NCBI GenBank assembly: GCA_964465355.1
Contig: CAYXJZ010000004.1
Span: 13,134 to 77,133, forward strand
DNA from: JAABTL01 sp964465355
GTDB lineage: Bacteria; Deinococcota; Deinococci; Deinococcales; Trueperaceae
Reading direction: 5' to 3'
DNA length: 64,000 nucleotides
The notes beneath the pieces were generated by a model, which was not told where the DNA came from, ran no database searches, and saw only the letters and a list, made by a program, of their open reading frames with translations. The position numbers were made by a program, and so were the translations under genes. Below are positions 8,424 to 16,465 of this stretch, in pieces. Position 1 is the first letter of the stretch; every line of letters starts with the position of its first letter.

Positions 8424-9941
8424 TCAAGGCCGCGCTACACCCATGTCGAGCAGCCTCAGGGTCTGGTCGGGCCGCGGACGGAAGCCCTCGATGCCGGCAC
8501 GGACCCCGTAGAGGTCGTCCAAGGCGTAGAGGTAGATGGCGAAGGGCTCGTCGTGGATGGCCTGCATGGCCGACTGAAGATGCGCGATGCGTTCGGCCTC
8601 GTCGGTGGCCTGTGCCGCGCCGGCCATCCCGTCGTCGAAGCCTTGGGGCATCGGGCTGGTGCGGAAGCGGGCGCCTTCGACGTAGCCCAGCAGCGACAGG
8701 TAGCCGTCTTGGCCGAAGAGGAAGCCCACGGTGTACAGCGCCGTGGTCTCGCGCGGGCGGGCGTCGAATTGGCGCGCCCACTCCGGGAAGTCCACCGTGC
8801 GCTCGGTGACCTGCAGTCCGACGCCGCGCAGGTAGGCGGAGATCGCCTCGCCTGCCTGGCGGTCCTGCGGGTAGCGACCGACGGTGTAGGTGTACTCGAT
8901 GGGGAAGCCGTCGGGGTAACCCGCCTCGGCCAGCAGGCTGCGGGCACGCACCGGGTCAAAGGGGTAGGACTCCAGGTCGGGGTTGTAGCCAGAGTGATTG
9001 TTGGTCAGGAACTGCCCTTCCATCGGCTCGCAGCGGCCGGAGAAGAGTTGGGCACAGATCGACGCCCGGTCCACCGCCAGGTTCAGCGCCAAGCGCACGC
9101 GCACGTCACGCAGCGGTTCCGCGTTGGGGTTGTCAGTGTCGAAGAAGGTGGCGAACTGCCGCAGGCTTGGCACGGTGATGAGCTGCAGGCCGGCGTTGCG
9201 CTCGATGCGCGCAGCCGCCGCCAGCGGCACGTTCACGGCGATGTCGATCTCGCCCGCTTCCAGCGCGGCCACGCGGGCGTTGTCGTCGGGGATGACCCGG
9301 AACACGATGTGCTCAAACCTGGGTATGCCACCCCAGTAGTCCGGGTTGGCCGTCAGCGTGATGTGATCGTCGCGCACGCGGTCGCCGAAGACCCAGGGAC
9401 CGGTGCAGACGGGCGACTGGTTGAAGGCCTCCGCTCCACGGGCCTGGAAGTCGGCAGGCGCCACCTGGAAGCTGCCCATCGCCAGGACCGAGGGGAGGAA
9501 GGCGGCGGGCTGCGTCAGCGCCACGTCCACCGTGTAGCTGTCGACCACGCGCACCTCGTCGAGCAGGCCCTCCAGCCACTGGCTGTAGTTGAAGGCCGAG
9601 AACAGCTCCTCCAGGCTGAGCTTGGCGGCCGTCGCGTCGAAGACCTCGCCGTTGCTGAAGCGCACGCCCTGGCGAAGATCGAAGCGCAGGGTCGTCTCGT
9701 CCAGCCAGCTGTAGGCGGTGGCCAGGTGCATGCGGATGTAGGCGGCTCCGCTCTCGTCGCTGTCCCAGAACATCAAGGGCTCGCAGATCTGCGCGAAGAC
9801 GCTGATGTAGGGCGCAGTGGTGTCGAAGGGGTTGAGGGTGGGCGGGTCGACGGACTGGGCGACGGTCAGGGTGCTCTGGGCGGCGCCAAGGGCGGCCCAT
9901 GACACGAGCAGCAGGACAAGGGTTCGGGCGATGTGGCGCAT
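8424..9941 (-). CDS. ABC transporter substrate-binding protein, SBP_bac_5 family
   Basis: A 505-aa extracellular binding protein. The signal peptide is MRHIARTLVLLLVSWAALGA followed by AQS. SBP family-5 features follow: VDPPTLNPFDT near 35, LRFDLRQGVRFSNGE near 90, NQSPVCTGPWVF, the conserved ANPDYWGG (~190) and VRLALNLAVDR (~280). It delivers a solute to DppB/DppC-like permeases encoded just upstream. Start at ATG 9941, with GAGAGG upstream; an in-frame TTG at 9950 is less likely. The operon is probably LacI-controlled, so the ligand may be an oligosaccharide, as known for several thermophile members of this family. Confidence 0.93.
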   Translation of the reverse strand: MRHIARTLVLLLVSWAALGAAQSTLTVAQSVDPPTLNPFDTTAPYISVFAQICEPLMFWDSDESGAAYIRMHLATAYSWLDETTLRFDLRQGVRFSNGEVFDATAAKLSLEELFSAFNYSQWLEGLLDEVRVVDSYTVDVALTQPAAFLPSVLAMGSFQVAPADFQARGAEAFNQSPVCTGPWVFGDRVRDDHITLTANPDYWGGIPRFEHIVFRVIPDDNARVAALEAGEIDIAVNVPLAAAARIERNAGLQLITVPSLRQFATFFDTDNPNAEPLRDVRVRLALNLAVDRASICAQLFSGRCEPMEGQFLTNNHSGYNPDLESYPFDPVRARSLLAEAGYPDGFPIEYTYTVGRYPQDRQAGEAISAYLRGVGLQVTERTVDFPEWARQFDARPRETTALYTVGFLFGQDGYLSLLGYVEGARFRTSPMPQGFDDGMAGAAQATDEAERIAHLQSAMQAIHDEPFAIYLYALDDLYGVRAGIEGFRPRPDQTLRLLDMGVARP

Positions 9942-10007
9942 GGTTGCCAACCTCTCGTTGGATGCAGGGGGGCGTGTCGATGGACGGGGCCACCGGAGGG
10001 ACCGCTC

Positions 10008-10913
10008 TCAACTTGGCGAGGCATCACCTCCCGTCGTCGAGCGGCCGGCGGCCTCGGGATCCACGGCGTCGCGCAGCCCATCGCCGACGAAGTTGAAGGA
10101 GATGACGAGCAGGGCGATGAGCAGGCCGGGCACGGTGGCGATCCACCAGGAGTCGTAGACGTAGGAGCGGCCGTCGCCGATCATGGCTCCCCAGGTGGTG
10201 CTGGGCGGGGTCACGCCGAGGCCGAGGAAGCTCAGGGCTGACTCGGTCAGCACCAGGCGGGCCATCTCGAAGGTGGCCACCGCCAGCACCGACGAGATCA
10301 CGTTGGGCAGGACGTGCCTCAGGATCACCCTGGCCGACCCGGCCCCAAGGGCCCCGGCCGCCTCGATGAACAGCGAGGTGCGCACGGTGAGCGTCTGGGC
10401 GCGGACCACCCGCGCGGTGGTGAACCAGCTGGTGGCGGCAAGCACCCCGACCAGACTGGCCAGGCTGCCGCCAAGGATGGCGATCACCGCCACCGCTAAG
10501 GCGATCATCGGGAAGGCGAGCTGCACGTCGATCAGCCAGCTCACCAGCTCGTCCACCCAGCCGCCGAAGTAGCCGGCCAGGAGCCCCATGAAGGTGCCGA
10601 AGGCGGTCGCCAGGGCGACGGCCCCAAGGCCGATGGCCAGGGTCAGCCGGGTCGCATGCACCGAGCGCGACAGCATGTCCCGCCCGAGGAAGTCGGTGCC
10701 CAAGGGCTCCGACCAGTTCCCCGTCCAGAAGCCAGGACGGTTCGCCCGCGCCAGGTCGACGGCCGTTGGATCGTGCGGCAGCCAGCCGGTGGGCCACAGG
10801 CAGAAGGCCAGGAAGACCACCAGCACCGAGAGCCCCACCAGGTTGGCCGGGCTCGAGCCGAAGGCGCGGATGGCGCTGCGCCGACGACCAGGCAGCCCCT
10901 CAGTCCCGACCAT
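10008..10913 (-). CDS. ABC transporter permease, DppC family
   Basis: A 301-aa inner-membrane subunit. An N-terminal helix (LVGLSVLVVFLAFCLWPTGW) is followed by GTDFLGRDMLSRSVHATRLTL, the DppC hallmark. The BPD_transp_1 domain contains the EAA-type loop (EAAGALGAGSARVILRHVLP) that docks on the ATPase, and LSFLGLGVTPPSTTWGAMI near the end. It overlaps the DppB gene by 14 nt and pairs with it as a heterodimeric channel. No ATPase gene follows. Confidence 0.93.
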   Translation of the reverse strand: MVGTEGLPGRRRSAIRAFGSSPANLVGLSVLVVFLAFCLWPTGWLPHDPTAVDLARANRPGFWTGNWSEPLGTDFLGRDMLSRSVHATRLTLAIGLGAVALATAFGTFMGLLAGYFGGWVDELVSWLIDVQLAFPMIALAVAVIAILGGSLASLVGVLAATSWFTTARVVRAQTLTVRTSLFIEAAGALGAGSARVILRHVLPNVISSVLAVATFEMARLVLTESALSFLGLGVTPPSTTWGAMIGDGRSYVYDSWWIATVPGLLIALLVISFNFVGDGLRDAVDPEAAGRSTTGGDASPS

Positions 10914-11823
10914 GGCCGATCCTCGGGTCCAGCACGGCGTAGCAAAGGTCCACCAGGAAGCTCACCAGCACCACGCCGGTGGAGATCACCAGGATGGTGC
11001 TCTGCACAAGCGGGAAGTCGCGGCCGGTGATGGAGCTGACAAGCAGGCGGCCGATCCCGGGCCAGGAGAAGATGGTCTCGGTCACCACCGCGCCGGAGAA
11101 CAGCAGCGCCGACTGCACGCCGATCACGGTGATGATGGGCAGCGCCGCGTTGCGCAGCACGTGGCGCCAGACGACGCGGTCGAGGCTCAGGCCCTTGCTG
11201 CGCGCGGTCCGCACGTAGTCCTTGGCCAGGTTGTCGAGCATCGAGGAGCGGGTGACGCGCACGGTCAGCGGCAGCATGAGGAAGCTCAGGACCACCGCAG
11301 GCATGATCAGGTGGCGCAACTCGCCCCGGCCGCCGGTGGGCAGCCAGCCAAGCGCCACCCCGAAGAGCAGGACGAAGAGGATGGCCAGGAAGAAGTTGGG
11401 GACGCCCTGCGCCAGCAGGACGGCGGCGCGCGCGGCCACGTCGAACGCAGAGTCCCGCCGCAGCGCCGTCCACACGCCAAGGGGCAGGCCGAGCAGCGCC
11501 GAGATCAGCAGGCTGGCGCCGGCCAGCTCGAGGGTGGCGGGCAGGCGTTCCAGCACGACCTTGAGGTTGGGCTCCCTGAAGCGCAGGGACGTGCCAAGGT
11601 CACCCCGCAGCGCCCCAGCCACGAACCCCAGGTACTGCACCGGCCATGGCCGGTCCAAGCCCTGCTCTGCCCTGTAGGTCTCGATGGCGGTCGCGGAGGC
11701 GAACTCACCCAGCACCACGCGAGCCGGGTCGCCTGTCATGCGCAGCAGCAGGAAGGTCACCAGCGTCACCCCGAGCCAGACCATGACCATCCGGCCCAGT
11801 CGCCGAAGGAGGAAGGCCGTCAC
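10900..11823 (-). CDS. ABC transporter permease, DppB family
   Basis: A 307-aa permease starting MTAFLLRRLGRMVMVWLGV (GTG start), the usual DppB opening. RMTGDPARVVLGE, the LG(x)DQPW-like LGLDRPWPVQYLGFV region, the EAA loop DYVRTARSKGLSLDRVVWRH and the C-terminal CYAVLDPRIGHG are all DppB signatures. About six membrane helices. It is the first gene of a six-gene reverse operon reaching the epimerase at 5351 and has a strong promoter with a LacI-type site 130 nt upstream. Confidence 0.94.
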   Translation of the reverse strand: MTAFLLRRLGRMVMVWLGVTLVTFLLLRMTGDPARVVLGEFASATAIETYRAEQGLDRPWPVQYLGFVAGALRGDLGTSLRFREPNLKVVLERLPATLELAGASLLISALLGLPLGVWTALRRDSAFDVAARAAVLLAQGVPNFFLAILFVLLFGVALGWLPTGGRGELRHLIMPAVVLSFLMLPLTVRVTRSSMLDNLAKDYVRTARSKGLSLDRVVWRHVLRNAALPIITVIGVQSALLFSGAVVTETIFSWPGIGRLLVSSITGRDFPLVQSTILVISTGVVLVSFLVDLCYAVLDPRIGHGRD

Positions 11824-12127
11824 GACGGCTCAGCCTCCATCCGGGTCCCGGTTCGGGTGAATAACGGTCAGGAGCAAGCGCGACCCCCATGGCGGTGCGA
11901 ACGACGTCGGTTGCAGCGGGCGGGCGGTGAAAGCGGCTCTGATAACGATTGCAGACATGTGAAGGATACTGCCCGCCTATGGGTGTGTCAATCCATCGCC
12001 CTCGAGGCAGGCAAAGCCCAGAGAGTCGCTCACCGACCCGCGCTCGGCATCTGCGGCACGGGAGGCCATCCAGTGCAAAGGATTTCAGCCAGGGTGGCGG
12101 TGAAGGCGGCGCCAGCGCGCCGACGCG
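11824..12127. other. Intergenic region upstream of the DppBC operon
   Basis: 304 bp between the DppB start and the LacI stop. The left part is the ~135-nt leader of the transporter operon; the LacI-type site and promoter are at 11940-11991. The right part (11992-12127) shows nothing I recognise. No gene is supported. Confidence 0.7.
11940..11991 (-). promoter_or_regulatory. Promoter and LacI-type operator of the DppBC operon
   Basis: On the reverse strand: TTGACA (11986-11991), 17-bp spacer, TATCCT (11963-11968). Just downstream, over the expected start of transcription, lies TGATAACGATTGCAGACA (11940-11957). It shares the core TGAYARCGWTTGC with sites at 13148 and 13248 next to the LacI-family gene. 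A repressor bound here would block initiation. Confidence 0.75.
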
Positions 12128-13165
12128 TCAGGCCTGATCGGATCGCGGGGCTGCGGTGGACTCCCTGACCACCAGGGCGGTGGGCAGGCGGGTCACGGTG
12201 CCGGGCACGCCCGGCCGCTCCAGCAGCGAGACCAGCCGCTCACCTGCGAGGTAGCCCATCTCGTAGGCCGGCTGGGCCACCACCGTCAGGGCCGGCGCCA
12301 TCAGCCGCGCCCAGCGCGAGTCGTCGAAGCCAACCACCGAGACGTCCTCAGGCACGCGCAAGCCCGCCGCACGCAAGGCGCGCAGCAGGCCCGCCGTCAG
12401 CTCGTTGTTGAAGGCGAAGACGGCCGTTGGGCGCTCGTCGGCCGGCAGGGCAAGAAGGCGCCTGCCGGCCTCCAGGCCATGCTCCTCGTCGTGCCCGGTC
12501 GCCGTCTCGATCCAGCGCTCCGGCACCTCGAGCCCGGCGGCGACCATGCCGTCCACATAGCCGCGCAAGCGCTCGGCCCCGGTGGTGATCGTGGGCTTGC
12601 CGCTGATCATGGCGATGCGCCGATGGCCCAGCTCGGCGAGGTGCCTGACCGCAGCCAGGCTGCCACCGTGGTTGTCGGCCAGGACGACGTGTGCGCCTTC
12701 CACACCGGAGGCCCGGTCGACCTCCACCACCGGGTGGTTGAGGTAACGCCGCAGGTGGCGCGCGGTGTGCTCGGTTGGCACGATGATCAGACCCCTGAAC
12801 TTGTGGCGCTGGAGTTCGCCGAGGAAGGCCTCTTCCCTCTTGCTGTCCTCGTTGGTGCTGGAGAGCATGACGGTGAGCCCATGGGCGAAGGCCGCGTCCT
12901 GCACGCCCTGGGCCACAAGCGCATGGAACTCGTTGAGGATGTCGGCCAGGATGAGCCCGATGGTGGTGGTGTTCTGGTTGCGCAGGTTGCGGGCGAGCTG
13001 GTTCGGCTGGTAGTGCAGTTCGGCGGCCACCCGCAGCACCTTGGCCCGGGTGGCCGGCGCCACCATGTCGGGGGCGGACAGGGCGCGGGACACGGTGGAA
13101 GGCGACACGCCGGCGCGTACCGCCACATCGCGGAGGGTGGCCGACCATGACAGCGATTGCGACAT
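12128..13165 (-). CDS. LacI-family transcriptional repressor
   Basis: A 345-aa regulator. The N-terminal LacI HTH (TLRDVAVRAGVSPSTVSRAL, ~residues 10-29) and hinge helix (YQPNQLARNL, ~54-63) are followed by a periplasmic-binding-like effector domain from TTTIGLILADILNEF onward. RRIAMISGKPTIT and VSVVGFDDSRWARLMAPALT mark the sugar-binding fold. It is transcribed away from the isomerase-kinase-GH3 operon and toward the transporter operon, and sites with a common core occur at all three promoters. It should be induced by a sugar or sugar phosphate made or imported by these genes. Its own mRNA is probably leaderless. Confidence 0.94.
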   Translation of the reverse strand: MSQSLSWSATLRDVAVRAGVSPSTVSRALSAPDMVAPATRAKVLRVAAELHYQPNQLARNLRNQNTTTIGLILADILNEFHALVAQGVQDAAFAHGLTVMLSSTNEDSKREEAFLGELQRHKFRGLIIVPTEHTARHLRRYLNHPVVEVDRASGVEGAHVVLADNHGGSLAAVRHLAELGHRRIAMISGKPTITTGAERLRGYVDGMVAAGLEVPERWIETATGHDEEHGLEAGRRLLALPADERPTAVFAFNNELTAGLLRALRAAGLRVPEDVSVVGFDDSRWARLMAPALTVVAQPAYEMGYLAGERLVSLLERPGVPGTVTRLPTALVVRESTAAPRSDQA

Positions 13166-13202
13166 CCTTCGGAGGATACCGGGGCCATCTGAGGGGGGTC
13201 AA
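13148..13202 (-). promoter_or_regulatory. Leaderless promoter and operator of the LacI gene
   Basis: On the reverse strand: TTGACC (13197-13202), 18-bp spacer, TATCCT (13173-13178), then 7 nt to the ATG at 13165. The operator-like TGACAGCGATTGCGACA (13148-13164) begins at the start codon and runs into the gene, as expected for autorepression of a leaderless transcript. Confidence 0.7.
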
Positions 13203-13215
13203 TCGAAGTGGTCGC

Positions 13216-13265
13216 TTGACAGCCCGCGGTGCAAGTGCCAGCATCGATGACAGCGTTTGCAGCCA
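13216..13265 (+). promoter_or_regulatory. Promoter and LacI-type operator of the isomerase operon
   Basis: TTGACA (13216-13221), 17-bp spacer and a weaker -10 CAGCAT (13239-13244). The operator-like TGACAGCGTTTGCAGCCA (13248-13265) covers the expected transcription start. It lies exactly 100 bp from the matching site at 13148. Confidence 0.68.
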
Positions 13266-13316
13266 AGCTTGACCCACTCCGCGAGGCCCAGGCTGTGGTT
13301 CGGAGGCACCCAAGGC

Positions 13317-14945
13317 ATGCATCGACAGGGAAGCGGGCGACCGACCCGGGTCCATCTCGTCGCCAGCGGCGACCAACGGGAGAGCGCCAACCGGATGTGC
13401 TGGCCGGCCCAGCGCGACATGGAGGCCCGTCTGACCGCCGCCTTCGCGCAGCACGGCGTGGAGGTGGTGCGCGCCCACGCCTTCGACGCCGGCAAGGGCC
13501 ACGGCTTCCTGGACAGCCAGCGCGCCGGCATGGACGTGCTGAGCTCCGTGCCAGATGACGCCTGGGTGGTGGTGGCGGTGGCAGCATGGCAGTACAGCCA
13601 TCACCTGCTCGCCGGCCTGCTCGACCGCCAGGCGCCGATCCTGACGGTGGCCAACTGGAGCGGCGCCTGGCCAGGGCTGGTGGGGCTGCTCAACCTCAAC
13701 GCCTGCCTGACCAAGGCGGGCAAGCCATACGCCACGCTCTGGAGCGAGACCTTCGAGGACGCCGCCTTCGGCGCCAGGCTCGACCACTGGCTGCTGCACG
13801 GCTGCATCGAACACGACGACGCGCACGTCCACCGCTTCGACCCGGACAGGGCGCCGACGCAGGCGCGCGAGCTCGGCCAGACGCTGGCCGCCGACCTGCG
13901 CCGCAACAAGGCCATCATCGGCGTCCTCGACGAAGGCTGCATGGGCATGAGCAACGCCATCCTCGAGGACGGCCTGCTCAACCCCATGGGGATCTTCAAG
14001 GAGCGCCTCTCGCAGTCGGCGTTGCTGGCGGAGATGCGCTCGGTGGCCGACCAGGAGGCCGAGGCGGTGATCGCCTGGCTTAGGGGCCGCGGCATGCGCT
14101 TCGAGCTGGGCGAGGACGAGGACGAGCATCTCACCGAGGCGCAACTGCGCGAGCAGGGCCGGATGTACGTGGCCGCCGTGCGGCTGGCCGACCGCTTCGG
14201 CTGCGACGCCATCGGCATCCAGTACCAGCAGGGCCTCAAGGACATGGCGCCCGCCAGCGACCTGGTGGAGGGCCTGCTCAACGACGCGGATCGGCCGCCG
14301 GTGCGACGCGCCGAGGACGGCCAGGAGCTGTACCCCGGCCGGCCGCTCACCCACTTCAACGAGGTGGACGAGTGCGCGGCCGTGGACGGCCTGGTCACCG
14401 ACCGCATCTGGCGCCGGTTGGGCTTCGACCCGAGCAACACCCTGCACGACCTGCGCTGGGGCGAGGACTACGACCTGGATGGCTCGACCGCCTTCCTCTG
14501 GACCCTGCAGATCTCCGGCGCCGTGCCTGCATCCCACCTGGAGGGCGGCTACGCAGGCGCCACGGGCTACCGGCAGCCTGCCATGTACTTCCCCTGGGGC
14601 GGCAGCACCCTCTCCGGCGTCTGCCGGCCGGGCGAGCTGGTGTGGTCGAGGGTCTTCGTGCAGGACGGCAGGCTGCACGCCGACCTTGGGCGGGGGCGGG
14701 CGCTGCGCCTGCCCGAGGCGGAGACCGAACGCAGACGCCGCTCGACCACCTACGCCTGGCCCATCCTGCACGCCGCGCTCGACGGCGTGAGCCGCGACCA
14801 GATGATGGCCCGCCACAAGTCCAACCACCTGCAGGTGGCCTACGCGCCTGAGGCTGCGGGAGCCGACCTGGCGCTGGCCGCCAAGGCGGCAGCCTTCCAC
14901 GCCATGGGTCTGGAGGTCCATCTCTGCGGCGTCGGGCAGCCATGA
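13317..14945 (+). CDS. L-fucose/L-arabinose isomerase-like protein
   Basis: About 542 aa. The layout resembles the L-fucose/arabinose isomerase superfamily: an N-terminal Rossmann-like domain with VHLVASGDQRESANRMCWPAQ near residue 10, ILTVANWSGAWPGLVGLLN near 105, and later candidate metal-site residues in GVLDEGCMGM (~205) and the DAIGIQYQQG and HFNEVDECAAVDG segments. Members convert aldoses to ketoses with Mn. It overlaps the kinase gene by 4 nt, so an isomerase-then-kinase pathway is likely. Start at ATG 13317 (AAGG and GGAGG upstream); a TTG at 13257 lies inside the operator and is rejected. The sugar is not known. Confidence 0.82.
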   Translation: MHRQGSGRPTRVHLVASGDQRESANRMCWPAQRDMEARLTAAFAQHGVEVVRAHAFDAGKGHGFLDSQRAGMDVLSSVPDDAWVVVAVAAWQYSHHLLAGLLDRQAPILTVANWSGAWPGLVGLLNLNACLTKAGKPYATLWSETFEDAAFGARLDHWLLHGCIEHDDAHVHRFDPDRAPTQARELGQTLAADLRRNKAIIGVLDEGCMGMSNAILEDGLLNPMGIFKERLSQSALLAEMRSVADQEAEAVIAWLRGRGMRFELGEDEDEHLTEAQLREQGRMYVAAVRLADRFGCDAIGIQYQQGLKDMAPASDLVEGLLNDADRPPVRRAEDGQELYPGRPLTHFNEVDECAAVDGLVTDRIWRRLGFDPSNTLHDLRWGEDYDLDGSTAFLWTLQISGAVPASHLEGGYAGATGYRQPAMYFPWGGSTLSGVCRPGELVWSRVFVQDGRLHADLGRGRALRLPEAETERRRRSTTYAWPILHAALDGVSRDQMMARHKSNHLQVAYAPEAAGADLALAAKAAAFHAMGLEVHLCGVGQP

Positions 14946-16465
14946 GGCCCGAACTGCTGTTGGGCATCGACATCGGGACCTACAGCAGCAAGGCGGTGCT
15001 GGCGACACCCGGCGGCGAGATCCTGCGCAGCGCCGTGGCTCAGCACGACCTGGAGCTGCCGCGGCCGGGCTGGGCGGAGCACGACGCCGACGGGCTGTGG
15101 TGGGCGGACACCGTCGCCCTCTGCCGCCAGTTGCTGGACGGTCGGCCCTACGGCGGGGCCGATGTCGCGGCGGTGGCCATCAGCGCCATCGGCCCTTGCC
15201 TGCTGCCGCTGGACGCGCAGGACAGACCCTTGAGGAAGGGCATCCTCTACGGCGTCGACACCCGCGCCTCGGAGGAGATCGAACAGCTGAACCGGCGCTG
15301 GGGCGAGGAGGCCATCTACGCCTTCTCCCGCATGCACCTCAGCAGCCAGGCGATCGGCCCCAAGATCCTGTGGCTGCGGCGTCACGAGCCGGAGGTCTGG
15401 GAGCGGACCGCCAGGCTCACCACCGCCAGCAGCTACGTGGTCCTGCGCCTGACAGGCGAGCAGGTCATCGACCACCACACGGCCAGCCACTTCATGCCGC
15501 TCTACGGCCCGGCGACCGGCCGCTGGTCAGAGCGCTTCGCCGAGGGCCTTGCCGAGCTGTCGCTGCTCCCTAGGCTGGGCTGGAGCGACGAGATGGCCGG
15601 CGGCGTCACAGGCTCGGCCGCCGAGGCCACCGGGCTGCGCCAGGGGACCCCGGTCACGGTCGGCACCGTGGACGCCCTGAGCGAGGCGCTCAGCGTCGGG
15701 GTGCTGGATCCCGGCGAGCTGATGGTCATGTACGGCAGCACCACCTTCTTCATCCTGGTGACCGAAGGCGCAAGACCCAGCCCGACAGGCTGGAGCACAC
15801 CGGGAGCCTTCGCCGGCCAGCAACTGCTGGCGGCCGGCACGGCCACCAGCGGCTCGCTCACCCGCTGGTTCGTCGACGAGCTCGCCAAGGAGCTGCCACT
15901 CGAGCAGGCCTACGAACGGCTGTCGCAGGAGGCGGAGGAGGTCGGCCCCGGCGCGGGCGGCCTGGTCATGCTGCCCTACTTCAGCGGTGAGCGCACACCC
16001 ATCCAAGATCCCTTGGCCCGCGGGGTGATCGCCGGCCTCTCGCTGCACCACCGTCGCGCCCACCTGTACCGCGCCGTCCTGGAGGGGGTGGCCTTCGGCA
16101 TCCGCCACAACCTGGAGGCCTTCGCCGAGATGGGCGAGACCCTGCGCCGGGTGGTGGCCGTGGGTGGGGGCGCTAGCGGCGACACCTGGCTGCGCATCGT
16201 CAGCGACGCCAGCGGCGTCCCCCAGGAGGTGCCGCGTACGACGGTCGGCGCCAGCTACGGCGACGCCTTCCTCGCCGGCATGGCGACCGGCCTCCTGCGA
16301 CGCGACGACCTGCGCGACTGGGTGGGCGGGGCAAGGCGCATCGAGCCGGACGCGGCGCCGCGCGCTGTCTACGACCAGGCCTACGAGCGCTTCCGGGCCC
16401 TGTACCAGGCCACCAAGCCCATCGTGCACGGCCTGGCGCGCAGCGGCGGAGGGACGAAGGCATGA
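14942..16465 (+). CDS. FGGY-family carbohydrate kinase (xylulokinase-like)
   Basis: A 507-aa sugar kinase. N-terminal FGGY domain: LLGIDIGTYSSKAVLATPGG (residues 6-25), the phosphate loop, and PRPGWAEHDADGLWW. GTVDALSEALSVG (~240) carries the catalytic Asp. The C-terminal domain has LPYFSGERTPIQDPLARG and the adenosine motif VAVGGGASGDTWLRIVSD (~402-419). It phosphorylates a ketose or polyol in the cytosol. Four-nt overlaps with the isomerase before it and the GH3 gene after it imply a tightly coupled operon. Confidence 0.92.
   Translation: MRPELLLGIDIGTYSSKAVLATPGGEILRSAVAQHDLELPRPGWAEHDADGLWWADTVALCRQLLDGRPYGGADVAAVAISAIGPCLLPLDAQDRPLRKGILYGVDTRASEEIEQLNRRWGEEAIYAFSRMHLSSQAIGPKILWLRRHEPEVWERTARLTTASSYVVLRLTGEQVIDHHTASHFMPLYGPATGRWSERFAEGLAELSLLPRLGWSDEMAGGVTGSAAEATGLRQGTPVTVGTVDALSEALSVGVLDPGELMVMYGSTTFFILVTEGARPSPTGWSTPGAFAGQQLLAAGTATSGSLTRWFVDELAKELPLEQAYERLSQEAEEVGPGAGGLVMLPYFSGERTPIQDPLARGVIAGLSLHHRRAHLYRAVLEGVAFGIRHNLEAFAEMGETLRRVVAVGGGASGDTWLRIVSDASGVPQEVPRTTVGASYGDAFLAGMATGLLRRDDLRDWVGGARRIEPDAAPRAVYDQAYERFRALYQATKPIVHGLARSGGGTKA

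Noticed and set aside
13257..13316. TTG start of the isomerase gene at 13257
   Set aside because: It lies within the operator and at the expected transcription start; the extra 20 residues do not resemble the family's N-terminus.
12348..15008. Very long reverse-strand open frame opposite the isomerase gene
   Set aside because: It is a GC-rich shadow: no domain pattern, and it crosses both the LacI gene and the isomerase gene, which have clear family motifs.
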